Shown here: piece after piece, positions 42,070-52,200 of the stretch
How positions within the stretch are numbered: position 1 is the first letter of the stretch
Layout of the letters: the number at the start of each line of letters is the position of its first letter
Assembly: GCF_000968685.2 (NCBI RefSeq)
Contig: NZ_LAKD02000120.1
Coordinates: 62,001-126,000, forward strand
From: Streptomyces antioxidans
GTDB lineage: Bacteria > Actinomycetota > Actinomycetes > Streptomycetales > Streptomycetaceae
Length of the DNA stretch: 64,000 nucleotides
Direction: 5' to 3'
The notes under the pieces: model-generated
What the model was told of the DNA's origin: nothing
Databases searched by the model: none
The model's input: the letters and a program-made list of their open reading frames with translations, nothing else
Made by a program: the position numbers and the translations under genes

Positions 42070-42758
42070 TCGACGTTCTTGTCGTGGACGACGACTTCCA
42101 TGTCGCCGAGATCAACGCCGCGTATGTGGCCCAGGTGCCCGGCTACCGGGTCACCGCCCGCGCCCACACCGCCGCCCAGGCCCTCGCGACCCTCGAACGC
42201 ACCCCGGTCGACCTCGTGCTGCTCGACCACTACCTGCCGGACGAGACCGGGCTGACCCTGGTGCGGCGGATGCGCCAGCTCGGCCACCACGCCGACGTCA
42301 TCATGGTGACGGCGGCGTGTGATGTGGCCACCGTGCAGGACGCCATGCGCCATGGCGCACTCCAGTACCTGGTCAAGCCATTCAGCTTCGCCGGGCTGCG
42401 GGCCAAGCTGGACGGCTACGCGGCACTGCGCCGCACCCTCGAGGGCGTCGGCGGGCGCGGCGAGACCGGCCAGGAGAGGGTGGACCGGATCTTCGGCGCC
42501 TTCGCGGCCGCCGACACCTCCGGTCCCGCCCTCCCCAAGGGCCACTCCGCGCCCACCGTCGACCTCATACGCCGGGTCCTCGACCAGGCCGACCATCCGC
42601 TCTCCGCCCATGAAGTGGCGGAGCGCACCGGCATCAGCCGCTCCACGGCCCAGCGCTATCTGAAGTACCTCGAGCATGCGGGCCGGATCAGCCTCACGCT
42701 CAAGTACGGGGACACCGGACGTCCCGAACACCGCTACACATGGGTGGCGGTGAACTGA
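42066..42758 (+). CDS. CitB/DcuR-like response regulator
   Basis: The 230-residue regulator has a receiver domain with VLVVDDDFHVAEINAAYV, phosphoacceptor Asp54 (LVLLDHYLPDETG), MVTAACD and KPFSFAGLRAKL, and a C-terminal CitB-type winged helix-turn-helix (SAHEVAERTGISRSTAQRYLKYLEHAGRI). It is translationally coupled to its kinase. The inverted repeat at 40161-40191 is the best candidate binding site in the window. Confidence 0.9.
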   Translation: MIDVLVVDDDFHVAEINAAYVAQVPGYRVTARAHTAAQALATLERTPVDLVLLDHYLPDETGLTLVRRMRQLGHHADVIMVTAACDVATVQDAMRHGALQYLVKPFSFAGLRAKLDGYAALRRTLEGVGGRGETGQERVDRIFGAFAAADTSGPALPKGHSAPTVDLIRRVLDQADHPLSAHEVAERTGISRSTAQRYLKYLEHAGRISLTLKYGDTGRPEHRYTWVAVN

Positions 42759-42767
42759 CGGCACCCC

Positions 42768-43535
42768 TCAGCTGGTGGCCGTGGCCTCGTACAGGCCACG
42801 GCCGGAGCGCTGGGCCCGGTTCGAGGAGCGCAGCCGCTCGAGGGTGTTGCGCACCGAGTTCACATTGGTGCGGGACTCCTCGCGGCCCAGGGCCTCGTTG
42901 ACCTCGGAGGCCCGCATGGGGCGGCCGGCCTTGCGCAGCGCGCCCAGCACTCCCTCGGAGAGCCCGGTGGAGCGCTCGGAGCCGGTGGCCGTCTCCTTGG
43001 TGGCCTTCTCCGGCTTCTCCGCCGCCTTGGCGGACTTGGCGGTCTTGGCCGTGGCCTTGGTGGCCTTCACCGTGGCCTTGGCGGACTTGGGAGCCTTCGC
43101 CGCGGCCTTCGTGGCGGTCTTCTTGGCGGCGGTCTTCTTGGCCGCCGCCTTGGTGCCCCGCCCGGTGGCCGGGGCCTTGCCCGCCTTGCCGCCACCGCGC
43201 TGACGGCCGATGGCCGCCTTGCGGGTGGTGGCGGAGGCGCGGCCGGTGGTGGCCGTGTCCCCGGTGGACTCCGCCCCGGCGACCGAGGCCGTGGCCCCGG
43301 TGGCCGGTTCTGCCACGGGCTCCGCCACCGGGGCTCCGTTGCCGCCCTGCTCGGGCGCCGTGGCGGTGGAGAGTGACTGCAGGCTGCTCAGGGCGGTGCT
43401 AACCGCCTCCAGCCGCTTGGTGACGGCCTCCAAATCACCCTTGAGTGCCTCCTGTTGCTTCTGCAGCTGAGGGAGTTCGGCCTCCAGCACCTCGATGGTG
43501 GAACCGACACTGCTGTCCGCGCTCAACGCGTTCAC
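42768..43535 (-). CDS. Lys/Ala-rich histone H1-like protein with coiled coil and winged helix
   Basis: The 255-residue protein has three parts: an N-terminal coiled coil (about 15-60; IEVLEAELPQLQKQQEALKG), a long Lys/Ala-rich disordered middle with AAKKT-type repeats resembling eukaryotic histone H1 tails, and a C-terminal winged-helix-like domain (SEGVLGALRKAGRPMRASEV, then TNVNSVRNTLERLRSS). It probably binds DNA as a nucleoid factor. GTG 43535 follows AAGGGGA. I do not know a characterised homologue by name. Confidence 0.7.
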   Translation of the reverse strand: MNALSADSSVGSTIEVLEAELPQLQKQQEALKGDLEAVTKRLEAVSTALSSLQSLSTATAPEQGGNGAPVAEPVAEPATGATASVAGAESTGDTATTGRASATTRKAAIGRQRGGGKAGKAPATGRGTKAAAKKTAAKKTATKAAAKAPKSAKATVKATKATAKTAKSAKAAEKPEKATKETATGSERSTGLSEGVLGALRKAGRPMRASEVNEALGREESRTNVNSVRNTLERLRSSNRAQRSGRGLYEATATS

Positions 43536-43841
43536 TTCACTTCGTCCCCTTTCTGGGCGTCTGCGCCCATCGCAGCAGCGATTATGCCTGCTGTCAGTGG
43601 TGTGCGGTGCCCTGTGTGCCACTACGCAAAACAACCACACATGTCTCAGCACCCCATGAGAGGCCAAGTTTCGGTGAAAAAACACGTCTGTGTCACGGTG
43701 CCCGCGCGGCCGATGTCATCCGGAAGGGTGGCGCCGCAAACGCGGTGACGACGTGTCAGGCCCCCGTTTCCGGGGTGCCATCACATGGGTGGTAGAAACA
43801 CCGTACCTGTCCGAGGAAACCGAGGTAGCCGAGGTAGACCC
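43536..43841. other. 306-bp divergent region, H1-like gene / 2-hydroxyacid dehydrogenase
   Basis: For the minus-strand gene CATAAT reads as a -10 element near 43580-43585. It lies within the inverted repeat CAGCAG (43573-43578) and CTGCTG (43588-43593). The block 43625-43690 is AT-richer than average. No gene is seen. Confidence 0.5.
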
Positions 43842-44819
43842 ATGAAGTTGCGCTGCGCCGTGCTCGACGACTACCAGGACGTGGCGCTGTCGGCGGCCGA
43901 CTGGTCGGGGGTGCTCGACGCGGTGGACGTGGTGCCGGTCCATGAGCACATCGCCGGTGAGGACGCGGTGGCCGAGGCGGTCGGGGACTGCGAGATCGTG
44001 GTCATCATGCGGGAGCGCACTCCCTTCCCCGCATCGCTGTTTCCCCGGCTGCCACGGCTGAAGCTGCTGGTCACCACGGGGATGCGCAATGCGTCGGTGG
44101 ACCTGGAGGCGGCCGCCCGCCACGGCGTCACGGTGTGCGGCACGGGCAGCGGCTCGCAATCGACCGCCGAGCTCACCTGGGCGCTGATCCTGGGGCTCGC
44201 CCGCCATGTGGTGCCGGAGAGCACGGCGCTGCGGGACGGCGGACCCTGGCAGCGCACCATCGGCACCGATCTGCACGGCAGCCGCCTGGGGTTGCTGGGC
44301 CTCGGCAGGATCGGCACCCAGGTGGCGCGGGTCGGCCGCGCCTTCGGCATGGAGGTGGCCGCCTGGAGCGAGAACCTGACGGCCGAGCGCGCGGCGGCCG
44401 AGGGGGTCCGGGCGGCGGGCTCCAAGGAGGAGTTGCTGGAGACCAGTGACATCGTCTCGGTGCACCTGGTGCTCGGCGACCGCACCCGGGGGCTGCTGGG
44501 CGCGCCGGAGCTGAGCCGGATGCGTCCCACGGCGCTCCTGGTGAACACCTCCCGCGCCGCCATCGTGGACCAGTCCGCGCTCGCGCGGGCACTGCGGGAC
44601 GGCTGGATCGCGGGGGCGGCCGCCGATGTGTTCGAGCGGGAGCCGCTGCCGCCCGGCGATCCCTTCCGTACGCTGCCGAATCTGCTGGCCACCCCGCATC
44701 TCGGCTATGTCACCCGGGGCAACTACGAGCTCTTCTACCGGGATGTGGTGGAGGACATCCGCGGCTATCTGGCAGGGGACCCGCCCCGCCGCCTGACCCC
44801 GCCCGAACCGACCGGCTGA
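43842..44819 (+). CDS. D-2-hydroxyacid dehydrogenase family protein
   Basis: The 325-residue NAD(P)-dependent dehydrogenase has the Rossmann motif LGLLGLGRIGTQVARVGRAFG (about 145-165) and catalytic residues Arg in LLVNTSRAAIVDQSAL, Glu in DVFEREPLPPGDP and His in LATPHLGYVT. It should interconvert a 2-hydroxy acid and a 2-oxo acid. GAGGT precedes ATG 43842. It stands alone, divergent from the H1-like gene. The substrate is unknown; the closest naming is phosphoglycerate dehydrogenase-like. Confidence 0.9.
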   Translation: MKLRCAVLDDYQDVALSAADWSGVLDAVDVVPVHEHIAGEDAVAEAVGDCEIVVIMRERTPFPASLFPRLPRLKLLVTTGMRNASVDLEAAARHGVTVCGTGSGSQSTAELTWALILGLARHVVPESTALRDGGPWQRTIGTDLHGSRLGLLGLGRIGTQVARVGRAFGMEVAAWSENLTAERAAAEGVRAAGSKEELLETSDIVSVHLVLGDRTRGLLGAPELSRMRPTALLVNTSRAAIVDQSALARALRDGWIAGAAADVFEREPLPPGDPFRTLPNLLATPHLGYVTRGNYELFYRDVVEDIRGYLAGDPPRRLTPPEPTG

Positions 44820-44945
44820 CCAACCGGAGCGGCATCCTCCCGTTCCTCACCGCCCCTCTCGTCGTTGTATGACGCGAATCGTTCGTTTGAAGAGGGCAGA
44901 ACGGCCGCAGGAGACAGGTATCCAAGTGGCCGGGATCGGGGGCGT

Positions 44946-47150
44946 GTGCTGAATGGGGACGGGGAAACTCAGGGTGGCGGACCGGATGGGACGCGGCGTG
45001 GCGCCACGGGTCCGGTGGGGGTCCGCAATGAGCTCAGCGGGTCCGTGTCGGGCCCGAGCGTGCAGGCCGGGACGGTGTACGGGGGCATTCACCTCGGTTC
45101 CCCGCGGGACGCGCGCACACCGTGGCAGCTTCCTCCTGCGGTCCGGCTGACCGACCGGGTCCGGGAGCTGGCGGCGCTGGACGGTTGCCGCGACCTGGCC
45201 GCGCGTCATGGGTATCCGGCGCTCGCCACGGTCAGCGGCCTGGGCGGGGTCGGCAAGACGGTGCTGGCGCTGTCCTGGTTACGGAGGCTGCGGGCGGACT
45301 TTCCGGATGGCCAGCTGTACGCCGATCTCGGGGCCCGGTCCCCGGGCGGTGTGCCCGCGGACCCCGGGGAGGTGCTGGCCCGCTTTCTCCGGGCGCTGGG
45401 GGTGCCGCCCCGGCAGATACCGCCGGCCACGGACGAACGCACCGGGCTGTACCGGTCGATGACCGCCGACCGACAGCTGGTAGTGCTGCTGGACGACGCC
45501 GCAAGCGCCGCCCAGGCCCGGCTCCTGCTGCCGGGCGGGGCGAACGTGGCGGTGGTGACCAGCCGCACCCGGCTGCCCGGGCTGTCGGTCGACGGCTGCT
45601 ACCCGCTCCACCTCGAACCGCTGGACACGGACGCGGCGGTGGAGCTGCTGGCCATCACCCTCGCCGACGACCGGGTGCGGGGCCAGCTGGACGACGCCCG
45701 CGCCCTGGTGGAGCTGTGCGCCGGGCTGCCGCTCGCGGTGCGGGTGGCGGGTGCCCGGCTCGCGGCCCGGCCCCGGCGGCCGATCACCACGATGGTGCGG
45801 GCGCTGACCGATGAACACGAACGGCTGGAGGCGCTGGCCATCGAAGGCGACCGCGGTGTACGGGCCGCTCTTGATCTGTCGTACGACGGGCTGCCGCCGG
45901 ACGCGGCCCGGCTCTACCGGCTGGTGGCACTGCACCCGGGCCCGGACATCACCTGCGAGGTGGCGGCCGCGGCGCTGGGCACGGCCGGTGATGGGCTCGA
46001 TGAGGCGGCGCGGCTTCTCGATGTGCTGCACGACGCCCATCTGCTCACCGACGCCGGGGAGGAGCGCTCCCGGTTCCACGACCTGGTGCGGTTGCACGCG
46101 CTGGCGAAGGCCGAGGCGGTCGACATGGAACCGGTGCGCGAGGCCGCCGTTCGCCGTGTCTACGACCACTATCTGGCCAGCGCCACACGGGCCGAGGAGA
46201 TCCTGGACCCGCATCACCGCTCGCTTCCGCGGGGCTACGGGCCCGGCCCGGCGGTCGTCAAGGACTTCGCCGAGGACGGTGGCGACCCGGGCGACGCCGC
46301 CCTGACCTGGCTGGAGCGGGAACTGCTCAATCTGATGGCAGTGCTGAGGGACGCCCGGCGGACCGGTCACGCCACGGTCACCTGGCAGCTGGCGGACGCC
46401 ATGTGGTCGCTGTTCATGCGGCGCAAGCACTACGAGGAGTGGCGAGCGGCGCATGCGGAAGGGGCCGAGGCGGCCCGGGAGTTGGGCGATACGGCCGCGG
46501 AGTGCCGCATGCTCACCTCGGGCGCCATGGGCGAGCTCGACACCGGGCGCCATGACCGCGCCCTGGAGATGTTCGAGCGGGCGGACCGGCTCTTCGAGCA
46601 CGAGGGCGACGCACTCGGCCACGCACGGACCCTGAACTACCGTGGGCTGGCGCTTCAGGGGCTGGGGCGCCTGAACGAGGCGGCGGAGCTGTTCGCGCGC
46701 GCGGCCGAGGAGTTGCCGCGCTGCGGGGACGCACGCGCCGGCGGTCTGGCCCGGTTCAATCTGGCCGAGGTGGCGCTCGCCGAGCGCCGTTTCGAGGCGG
46801 GCAGCACGGACGCCGAGGCCGCGCGCCGTACCCTCCAGCGGGCCGACGACCCGTACAACGCCGCACGCGCGGCGCGGCTGCTGGGCCGCCTCCAGCTGGG
46901 GCTCGGGCGCCTGGACGGAGCCGAGGAGTGGCTGGGTGAGGCGCTGACCGGGTTGCGCGGTGTTTCCGACTTCGAGACGGCCCGTACGCTGGAGGCACTG
47001 GCCGAACTGGCCGAGCGCCGGGGCCTGATGGAATCGGCCCACGACCACTACCGGGAGGCGCTGGCGCTGTACGAAACGCTGGGGCTGCCCGCGATGGTCG
47101 CGACCGTACGGGCCCGTCTGGGCGGGGGTGACAACGGCTCGGGGGAGTGA
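44946..47150 (+). CDS. NB-ARC/TPR STAND protein without BTAD domain
   Basis: The protein has about 734 residues. The N-terminus carries NELSGSVSGPSVQAGTVYGG, a repeat motif often seen ahead of streptomycete NB-ARC domains, then an ATPase (Walker A SGLGGVGKTVLALSWLRRL near 100, QLVVLLDDAASAAQARLLLP) and TPR-like helices to the C-terminus. No DNA-binding domain is seen, so it may be a signalling partner rather than a regulator by itself. One in-frame TTA (45279) suggests bldA dependence. The start is uncertain: GTG 44946, upstream TTG 44865 and later codons are all possible. It converges on the 175-residue gene with a 15-bp gap. Confidence 0.8.
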   Translation: MLNGDGETQGGGPDGTRRGATGPVGVRNELSGSVSGPSVQAGTVYGGIHLGSPRDARTPWQLPPAVRLTDRVRELAALDGCRDLAARHGYPALATVSGLGGVGKTVLALSWLRRLRADFPDGQLYADLGARSPGGVPADPGEVLARFLRALGVPPRQIPPATDERTGLYRSMTADRQLVVLLDDAASAAQARLLLPGGANVAVVTSRTRLPGLSVDGCYPLHLEPLDTDAAVELLAITLADDRVRGQLDDARALVELCAGLPLAVRVAGARLAARPRRPITTMVRALTDEHERLEALAIEGDRGVRAALDLSYDGLPPDAARLYRLVALHPGPDITCEVAAAALGTAGDGLDEAARLLDVLHDAHLLTDAGEERSRFHDLVRLHALAKAEAVDMEPVREAAVRRVYDHYLASATRAEEILDPHHRSLPRGYGPGPAVVKDFAEDGGDPGDAALTWLERELLNLMAVLRDARRTGHATVTWQLADAMWSLFMRRKHYEEWRAAHAEGAEAARELGDTAAECRMLTSGAMGELDTGRHDRALEMFERADRLFEHEGDALGHARTLNYRGLALQGLGRLNEAAELFARAAEELPRCGDARAGGLARFNLAEVALAERRFEAGSTDAEAARRTLQRADDPYNAARAARLLGRLQLGLGRLDGAEEWLGEALTGLRGVSDFETARTLEALAELAERRGLMESAHDHYREALALYETLGLPAMVATVRARLGGGDNGSGE

Positions 47151-47165
47151 GACGGGCCCGCGGGA

Positions 47166-47693
47166 TCACTGATCAGGACGGATCAGCACGGTGGGTGCCC
47201 CGGACGGCTCACCGACCGGGAGAACACATGCCGAGGCGGAGGTCAGCGCCTGCGGCGACAGCCCGGCCACCAGCCAGGTGTGGACCAGGGAGGCCCACAG
47301 CGGCCACGGCAGGTCTTCCCGCGGTGCGGTGGCCTCGCCGCTGGCGGCCCGTTTGCGCATGCGCAGCGCCCTTCCCGGGCCCGCGCCGAGCCGCACCCAG
47401 CAGTCCGGCCCCGTGAAAGCCGCCACGACCAGCGCGCCCGGGTGGTGGCGGGCCAGTGCGCTCGCCTGGTGCGGGCCGCCGGGAGTCACCAACACATCGG
47501 CCGCCATCCGCCATGGTCGCGGTGCGCCGCCACCGGTCCGAAGGTGGCGGTCCACGACCGGGGACGCCGTACCCGCGCGGAACACCGTGACATGGGCGAC
47601 CACCACCGCGACCACGGCCCCGTCGTCGCTGTCCACGGCGGCCAGCGAACCGGGATGGGTCCGGCTGTCCGGTGTGAGCAGTACGGCCGTCAT
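47166..47693 (-). CDS. Hypothetical protein, 175 residues
   Basis: The protein has alternating strands (VLLTPDSRTHPGSLAAVDSD, ALVVAAFTGPDCWVRLG) and looks soluble. ATG 47693 overlaps the upstream stop (ATGA), so it is coupled to the GT-B-like gene. No family was recognised. Confidence 0.65.
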   Translation of the reverse strand: MTAVLLTPDSRTHPGSLAAVDSDDGAVVAVVVAHVTVFRAGTASPVVDRHLRTGGGAPRPWRMAADVLVTPGGPHQASALARHHPGALVVAAFTGPDCWVRLGAGPGRALRMRKRAASGEATAPREDLPWPLWASLVHTWLVAGLSPQALTSASACVLPVGEPSGAPTVLIRPDQ

Positions 47694-48940
47694 GCCGCAG
47701 CACTTCCCTGGCCGCCGGGGTCCAGGGCGTAGGACAGCCGTGCGGGTTCGGTGAGGGGGCGGGCGGTGGGTGCCCGTAGTCCCAGCTTCCGGTAGAGCAG
47801 GGCGCGCATATTGCGGGCGAAGCGTCCCGGTTCGGAGGTGATCCGCGCGGCCACCCGTGCGTAACGCTCGGGCCGATGGCCGGCGTAACCGCTCTCCAGC
47901 TGTGCCCTCAGTGAACGTCCGCGGTTCAGCCCGGGGGCGAAGGACGCCAGTTCGGCCATGGGCGAGTCCGGGGAGACATCCGCCGGGGAGAAGCACCCCA
48001 TCACGACGGGGGCACCGGTGGCCGCGCCGTAAAGCGCCATGGAGCCGTGGTCCGCCACCACGAAGTCGGCGGCCACCAGTGGCCCCAGTTCATCGGCGTG
48101 CTGGCCGACCACCATCAGGCCCCGGCGGCGCAGACCGGCCAGCCACGCCTGGATCTGCCATTCGCCGTGGGCGTTCCACGCGTTGGGGTGGAACATCGCC
48201 ACGATCCGGAACTCCTCCGGTGGCAATTCGGTGACCAGCCGCTCCAGCACCTCCGGCGCCTGTCCGAGCAGCGACCGCGGCCCCCAGGTGGAGGACACCA
48301 CGACGAGCCGGTGCCCGGGGCCGGTCCGCAGTGCGGCCCGGTAGAGGGCACGTGCGGGCAGACTGGCCAGGATGCGGTCGTAGGAGGGATCCCCCACGAC
48401 CGACGCGGCAGGCACCGCCTCCGGGCACTGCCGCCGCAACCGGGCCAGATCCTCGGTGTGTGCGAGGACGATGGTGTCCGGGACCACCGCGCCGTCGCGG
48501 ACGAGCCACTGCCGGTTGAGTCCGTAGACCTCACGGCCCCGGACCACGCGTCCGCGCCGCCCGCCGGGGACGAACTTGTTGTGGCCGGCCCCGTGTGGCA
48601 GCACGATCACCGGTGCGTGCAGCTCATGCATGCCACCGTGGGCAGCCGCGATGGCCAGGTCGAACTCGACCTCCACGGCCTGGTGCCACGGCAGCACCAG
48701 GGCACTGAGGCCGTCCAGGAACTCCGCCACTCCATGGCCGAACACATCGGGCGCCACGGTGAACACCACCTGCACTCGGAGATCGTCTTCGAACAGGCGC
48801 ACCGCCTCGAGCAGCCGTTTGCCGGAGGTCACCGTGTGCACCACGGCCAGAATCCTCTTGTGCACCGGGCGGGTCGCCCAGCGCTCCACATCCAGCCGGA
48901 TGGGCACATGACGCCCGGGGGCGTCCACCGTCACACTCAT
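47690..48940 (-). CDS. GT-B-fold protein of unknown role, CDP-glycerol-transferase-like
   Basis: The 416-residue soluble protein has two Rossmann-like halves: an N-terminal LAVVHTVTSGKRLLEAVRLF and IVLPHGAGHNKFVPGG, and a C-terminal VVSSTWGPRSLLGQAP, IVAMFHPNAWNAHGEW and FVVADHGSMALYGAATGAPVV, resembling TagF/CDP-glycerol glycerophosphotransferases and UDP-GlcNAc epimerases. AGGAGG lies before ATG 48940. It diverges from the TTA-rich SARP and is likely its target. Substrate and reaction are not known. Confidence 0.7.
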   Translation of the reverse strand: MSVTVDAPGRHVPIRLDVERWATRPVHKRILAVVHTVTSGKRLLEAVRLFEDDLRVQVVFTVAPDVFGHGVAEFLDGLSALVLPWHQAVEVEFDLAIAAAHGGMHELHAPVIVLPHGAGHNKFVPGGRRGRVVRGREVYGLNRQWLVRDGAVVPDTIVLAHTEDLARLRRQCPEAVPAASVVGDPSYDRILASLPARALYRAALRTGPGHRLVVVSSTWGPRSLLGQAPEVLERLVTELPPEEFRIVAMFHPNAWNAHGEWQIQAWLAGLRRRGLMVVGQHADELGPLVAADFVVADHGSMALYGAATGAPVVMGCFSPADVSPDSPMAELASFAPGLNRGRSLRAQLESGYAGHRPERYARVAARITSEPGRFARNMRALLYRKLGLRAPTARPLTEPARLSYALDPGGQGSAAA

Positions 48941-49029
48941 CGAACTCCTCCTGAAGTCCCCGTCGTGCGGGCGCGGGCCAGTCCGCGCACCGCCTCGGTG
49001 CGGAGATGCCCGGTCCCTTGGACGGACGG

Positions 49030-49047
49030 CTTGCGGAATCCTTGCAA
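49030..49047. promoter_or_regulatory. Candidate SARP-type heptamer direct repeat
   Basis: CTTGCGG (49030-49036) and CTTGCAA (49041-49047) are spaced exactly 11 bp, the SARP-box geometry (7-bp repeats with 4-bp gaps). It lies in the 284-bp divergent region between the GT-B-like and SARP genes. The nearby -10 context is weak. Confidence 0.4.
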
Positions 49048-49224
49048 TCGCCGGGGAGGCGACGGCCGGGCGCGGTATCAGAGTGGTCCCCGGCGGCGGC
49101 ATCCGTGATCGCCGTCGGCTGTGCGCCCCTCTGCCTCGGTGCGCCCCTGCCGGACCGTCAGAAACGGCGCAACCGTGGACATGCGGGTAACGCGCAGGCG
49201 GATGCGACCGGCAGGGGGGTGCTG

Positions 49225-52200
49225 GTGGAACTGAACGTCTTGGGACCCCTGGAACTCCGGCACCACGGCCGTCAGTGGCCCCTGGGGTCACCGAAGGAGC
49301 AGTGTGTGCTGGCGGTCCTGGGAGCCGCGGAGGGGGAACCGGTGACCATGGCGACCCTGATGGACCGGGTGTGGGGCGACCGGCCGCCACCCAGCGCAGC
49401 GGCCACGCTGCACAGCTACCTCTCCCGGCTGCGCGGCCGGTTGAAGCGGGCGTCGGACGGCGAGGCCGGCCTGGAGCGCCCCTCCCCGCGCAGCTATCGG
49501 TTGCGCATCGCCCCCGAGGCCGTCGATCTGACGCGCTTCCGGCGCTTACGCGGGCAGGCGCGGGACACTCTGGCGGAGGGTGAGTTAGAGCGGGCCATCG
49601 GGCGGCTGCGGGAGGCGGAGCGGCTGTGGCGCGGGGAGCCGTTGGGCGAGTTCACCGGGATGTGGGCGGAGACGTTCCGCGCCCGGCTCCACGAGGACCT
49701 GCGAGCCGTCCGGGAGGAGCGGATCCGCATCGAACTGCGGCTCGGCCGCCATGCCGATCTCATCGGGGAGCTGCGGGCGCTGGTCGACGAGGAACCGCTG
49801 GCGCAGGGCGCGGTGGCGCATCTGATGGTGGCGCTCTACCGCTGCGGCCGGCCCGATGAGTCCCTGTCGCTGTACCGGACCACGCGCAGCAGGCTGGACG
49901 ACGAGCTCGGGCTCGCCCCGAGCCCCGAGCTCCATCAGCTCCATCAGCGGGTGCTGGAACAGGACCCCTCGCTCGACCTCCCCGCCGACGAGCCGGTCCA
50001 GACGGTGCGGGCCGAGGGCGGACCGAACCATCTGCCGTATGACAACCGGGACTTCACCGGACGCGACGATGAGCTGCGTGGTCTGCTGACGCAGCCCGAC
50101 CCCGACGGCACGGCCCCCGCTCTGACGGTGGTCCACGGCATGGCGGGGGTGGGGAAGAGCGTCCTGGTCATCCATGCCGCGCACCGATTACGGGACCGCT
50201 ACCCCGATGGCCTGTTCTATGTGAACCTCCGCGCCCACAGCGACCAGCCGCCGTGCGCCCCGAGTGAGGCGCTCACCACGCTGGAGGATGCCGCCGACCG
50301 ACAGCTCGCCGAGGGCCGTACCAGCAGTTTCGACGCCCGGGCCGCCCGCTGGCGGGACTGGCTGGCCCACCGGCGGGCGCTGCTGGTGCTCGACGACGCC
50401 GGATCCGCCGAGCAGGTGCGCCCCTTACTGCCCGGCGGCGCGGGCTGTCAGGTGTTCATCACCAGCCGCCATCAGCTCGCCCCGCTGGACGGCGCACGGC
50501 CGGTCGGACTCGAGGTGCTGTCGGTGGCCGAGGCCGTATCGCTGTTCACCCGCGTCGTCGGCGTGGCCCGTGCCCGCGATTCCGAGGCACTGCACCGGGT
50601 GGTGAGCTTATGCGGCTATCTTCCGCTGGCCATCCAGCTCACGGCGCACCGCTTCCGCCACCGGGACTCCTGGGATCTGCAGGATCTGGTCGACCGCCTG
50701 ACGCAGGCGGCGGACCTCCTGGAGGAGATCGACATCCATTCGGGGATCGCCACCGCCTTCCGGCTCTCCTACGACCAACTGGGCGACGGAGAAAGGAAGT
50801 TATTCCGGTCCCTCGCCCTGCACCCCGGTCCCGATCTCACGCTGTCCGCGGCGGTCGCCCTCGTTGATGCCGATGCCGCGCGGCTGCGGCGGGGTTTGGA
50901 GGAGCTGCTCACCTGCCACCTGCTGGAAGAGCCGGTACGGGGGCGCTACCGCTTCCACGATCTGGTGCGCGGGTTCGCCGTCCGGGTGAGCACGGCGGAA
51001 GAGCCTGAGCGGATGCGCCAGGAGGCGGTCCGGCGGCTGCTGACCCACTACCTCACCGCCGCCGACCACGCCGATCGCATGGCCCATCCGCAGAGCCGCC
51101 GGATCGCCGTCCCCCCGGAGCTGCGGTACGGCGACCCGCCCGAGTTCACGGACGCCGACGAGGCGGCGGCGTGGCTCGACGTGGAGCGGCGGAACCTGCT
51201 GGCCGCCGCCCATGAGGCGGCGGCCTCCTCACCAGAGTTGGCCACACTGTTCCTGCACGCGCTGGGCCAGTCGTTCAAACGCTGGGGCGCCTGGGAGACC
51301 GCCGCCGAGCTCCATGACTCCGCTCTGGCCTTCCTCCGCACCAGGGGCGACACCCGTGCGCTGGCCCACATCCTGATGGAGCGGTCCGATATCCAGTGCC
51401 ATGAGCACTGTGAGGAGGCTCTGCGCTGTGCCGAGGAGTCCCTTGCCATCTTCCGTGAGCTCGCGGACCGTCAGGGGGAGGCAGACGCGCTCTTCCAGGC
51501 CGGGCGCGCCCACCTGGCGGCGGGACGGCGAACGACGTCGCTGGAGTGCCTGGACAGGGCGCTGGCGCTGTACCGGCGGACGGGAGACCGCCACGGCGAA
51601 GCCGAAGCCCTCAATGTGCAAGGGGTGGCACTCCACTTCGCGGGAGAGCTCGACGAGGCACTGAAGCGGTTCCACGCGGTGTACCGGATCCAGAAGGTCG
51701 TCGGCGATCTCCACGGCCAGGCCACGGCCCTGCTCAACGCGGGCGAGATCCACCGGCTGGAAACGCGCTTCGACGAGGCTCGCGACCTCTACGAGCGCGC
51801 CCTCGCACTCGCCCGCCGCACCGGCGTACGGCGCCAGCTCGTCAACCTTTACACCAACCTGGGCAATGTCTGCCGGGCCACGGGCCAGACGGACGAGGCA
51901 CTTGCCTACTTCCGCAAGGCCCTCAGCAGCTACCGGGCGAGCCGGGACCCACGCAGCGAGGCCAACACCCTGCTCAGCATGGGCACCGCGTACCACGAGG
52001 CACATCAGGAGCGTGCGGCCATGGAACACTTCACCATGGCGGAGCGCATCGCCCGCCGGATCGGCAACCTCTACGAGCGGCAGAGCGCGCTGATCGGCAT
52101 CGCGGCCCTTCAGCGGACCTCAGGGCAGTACACCGCCGCCCTGAAGACCTACGAAGAGGCGCTTGAAGTCGCCCGGGAGATCGAGATCCCGCTGGGGATG

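Noticed and set aside
43460..43800. Small plus-strand frames upstream of the 2-hydroxyacid dehydrogenase
   Set aside because: They overlap the H1-like gene's 5' end and promoter region and have no codon bias typical of the genome.
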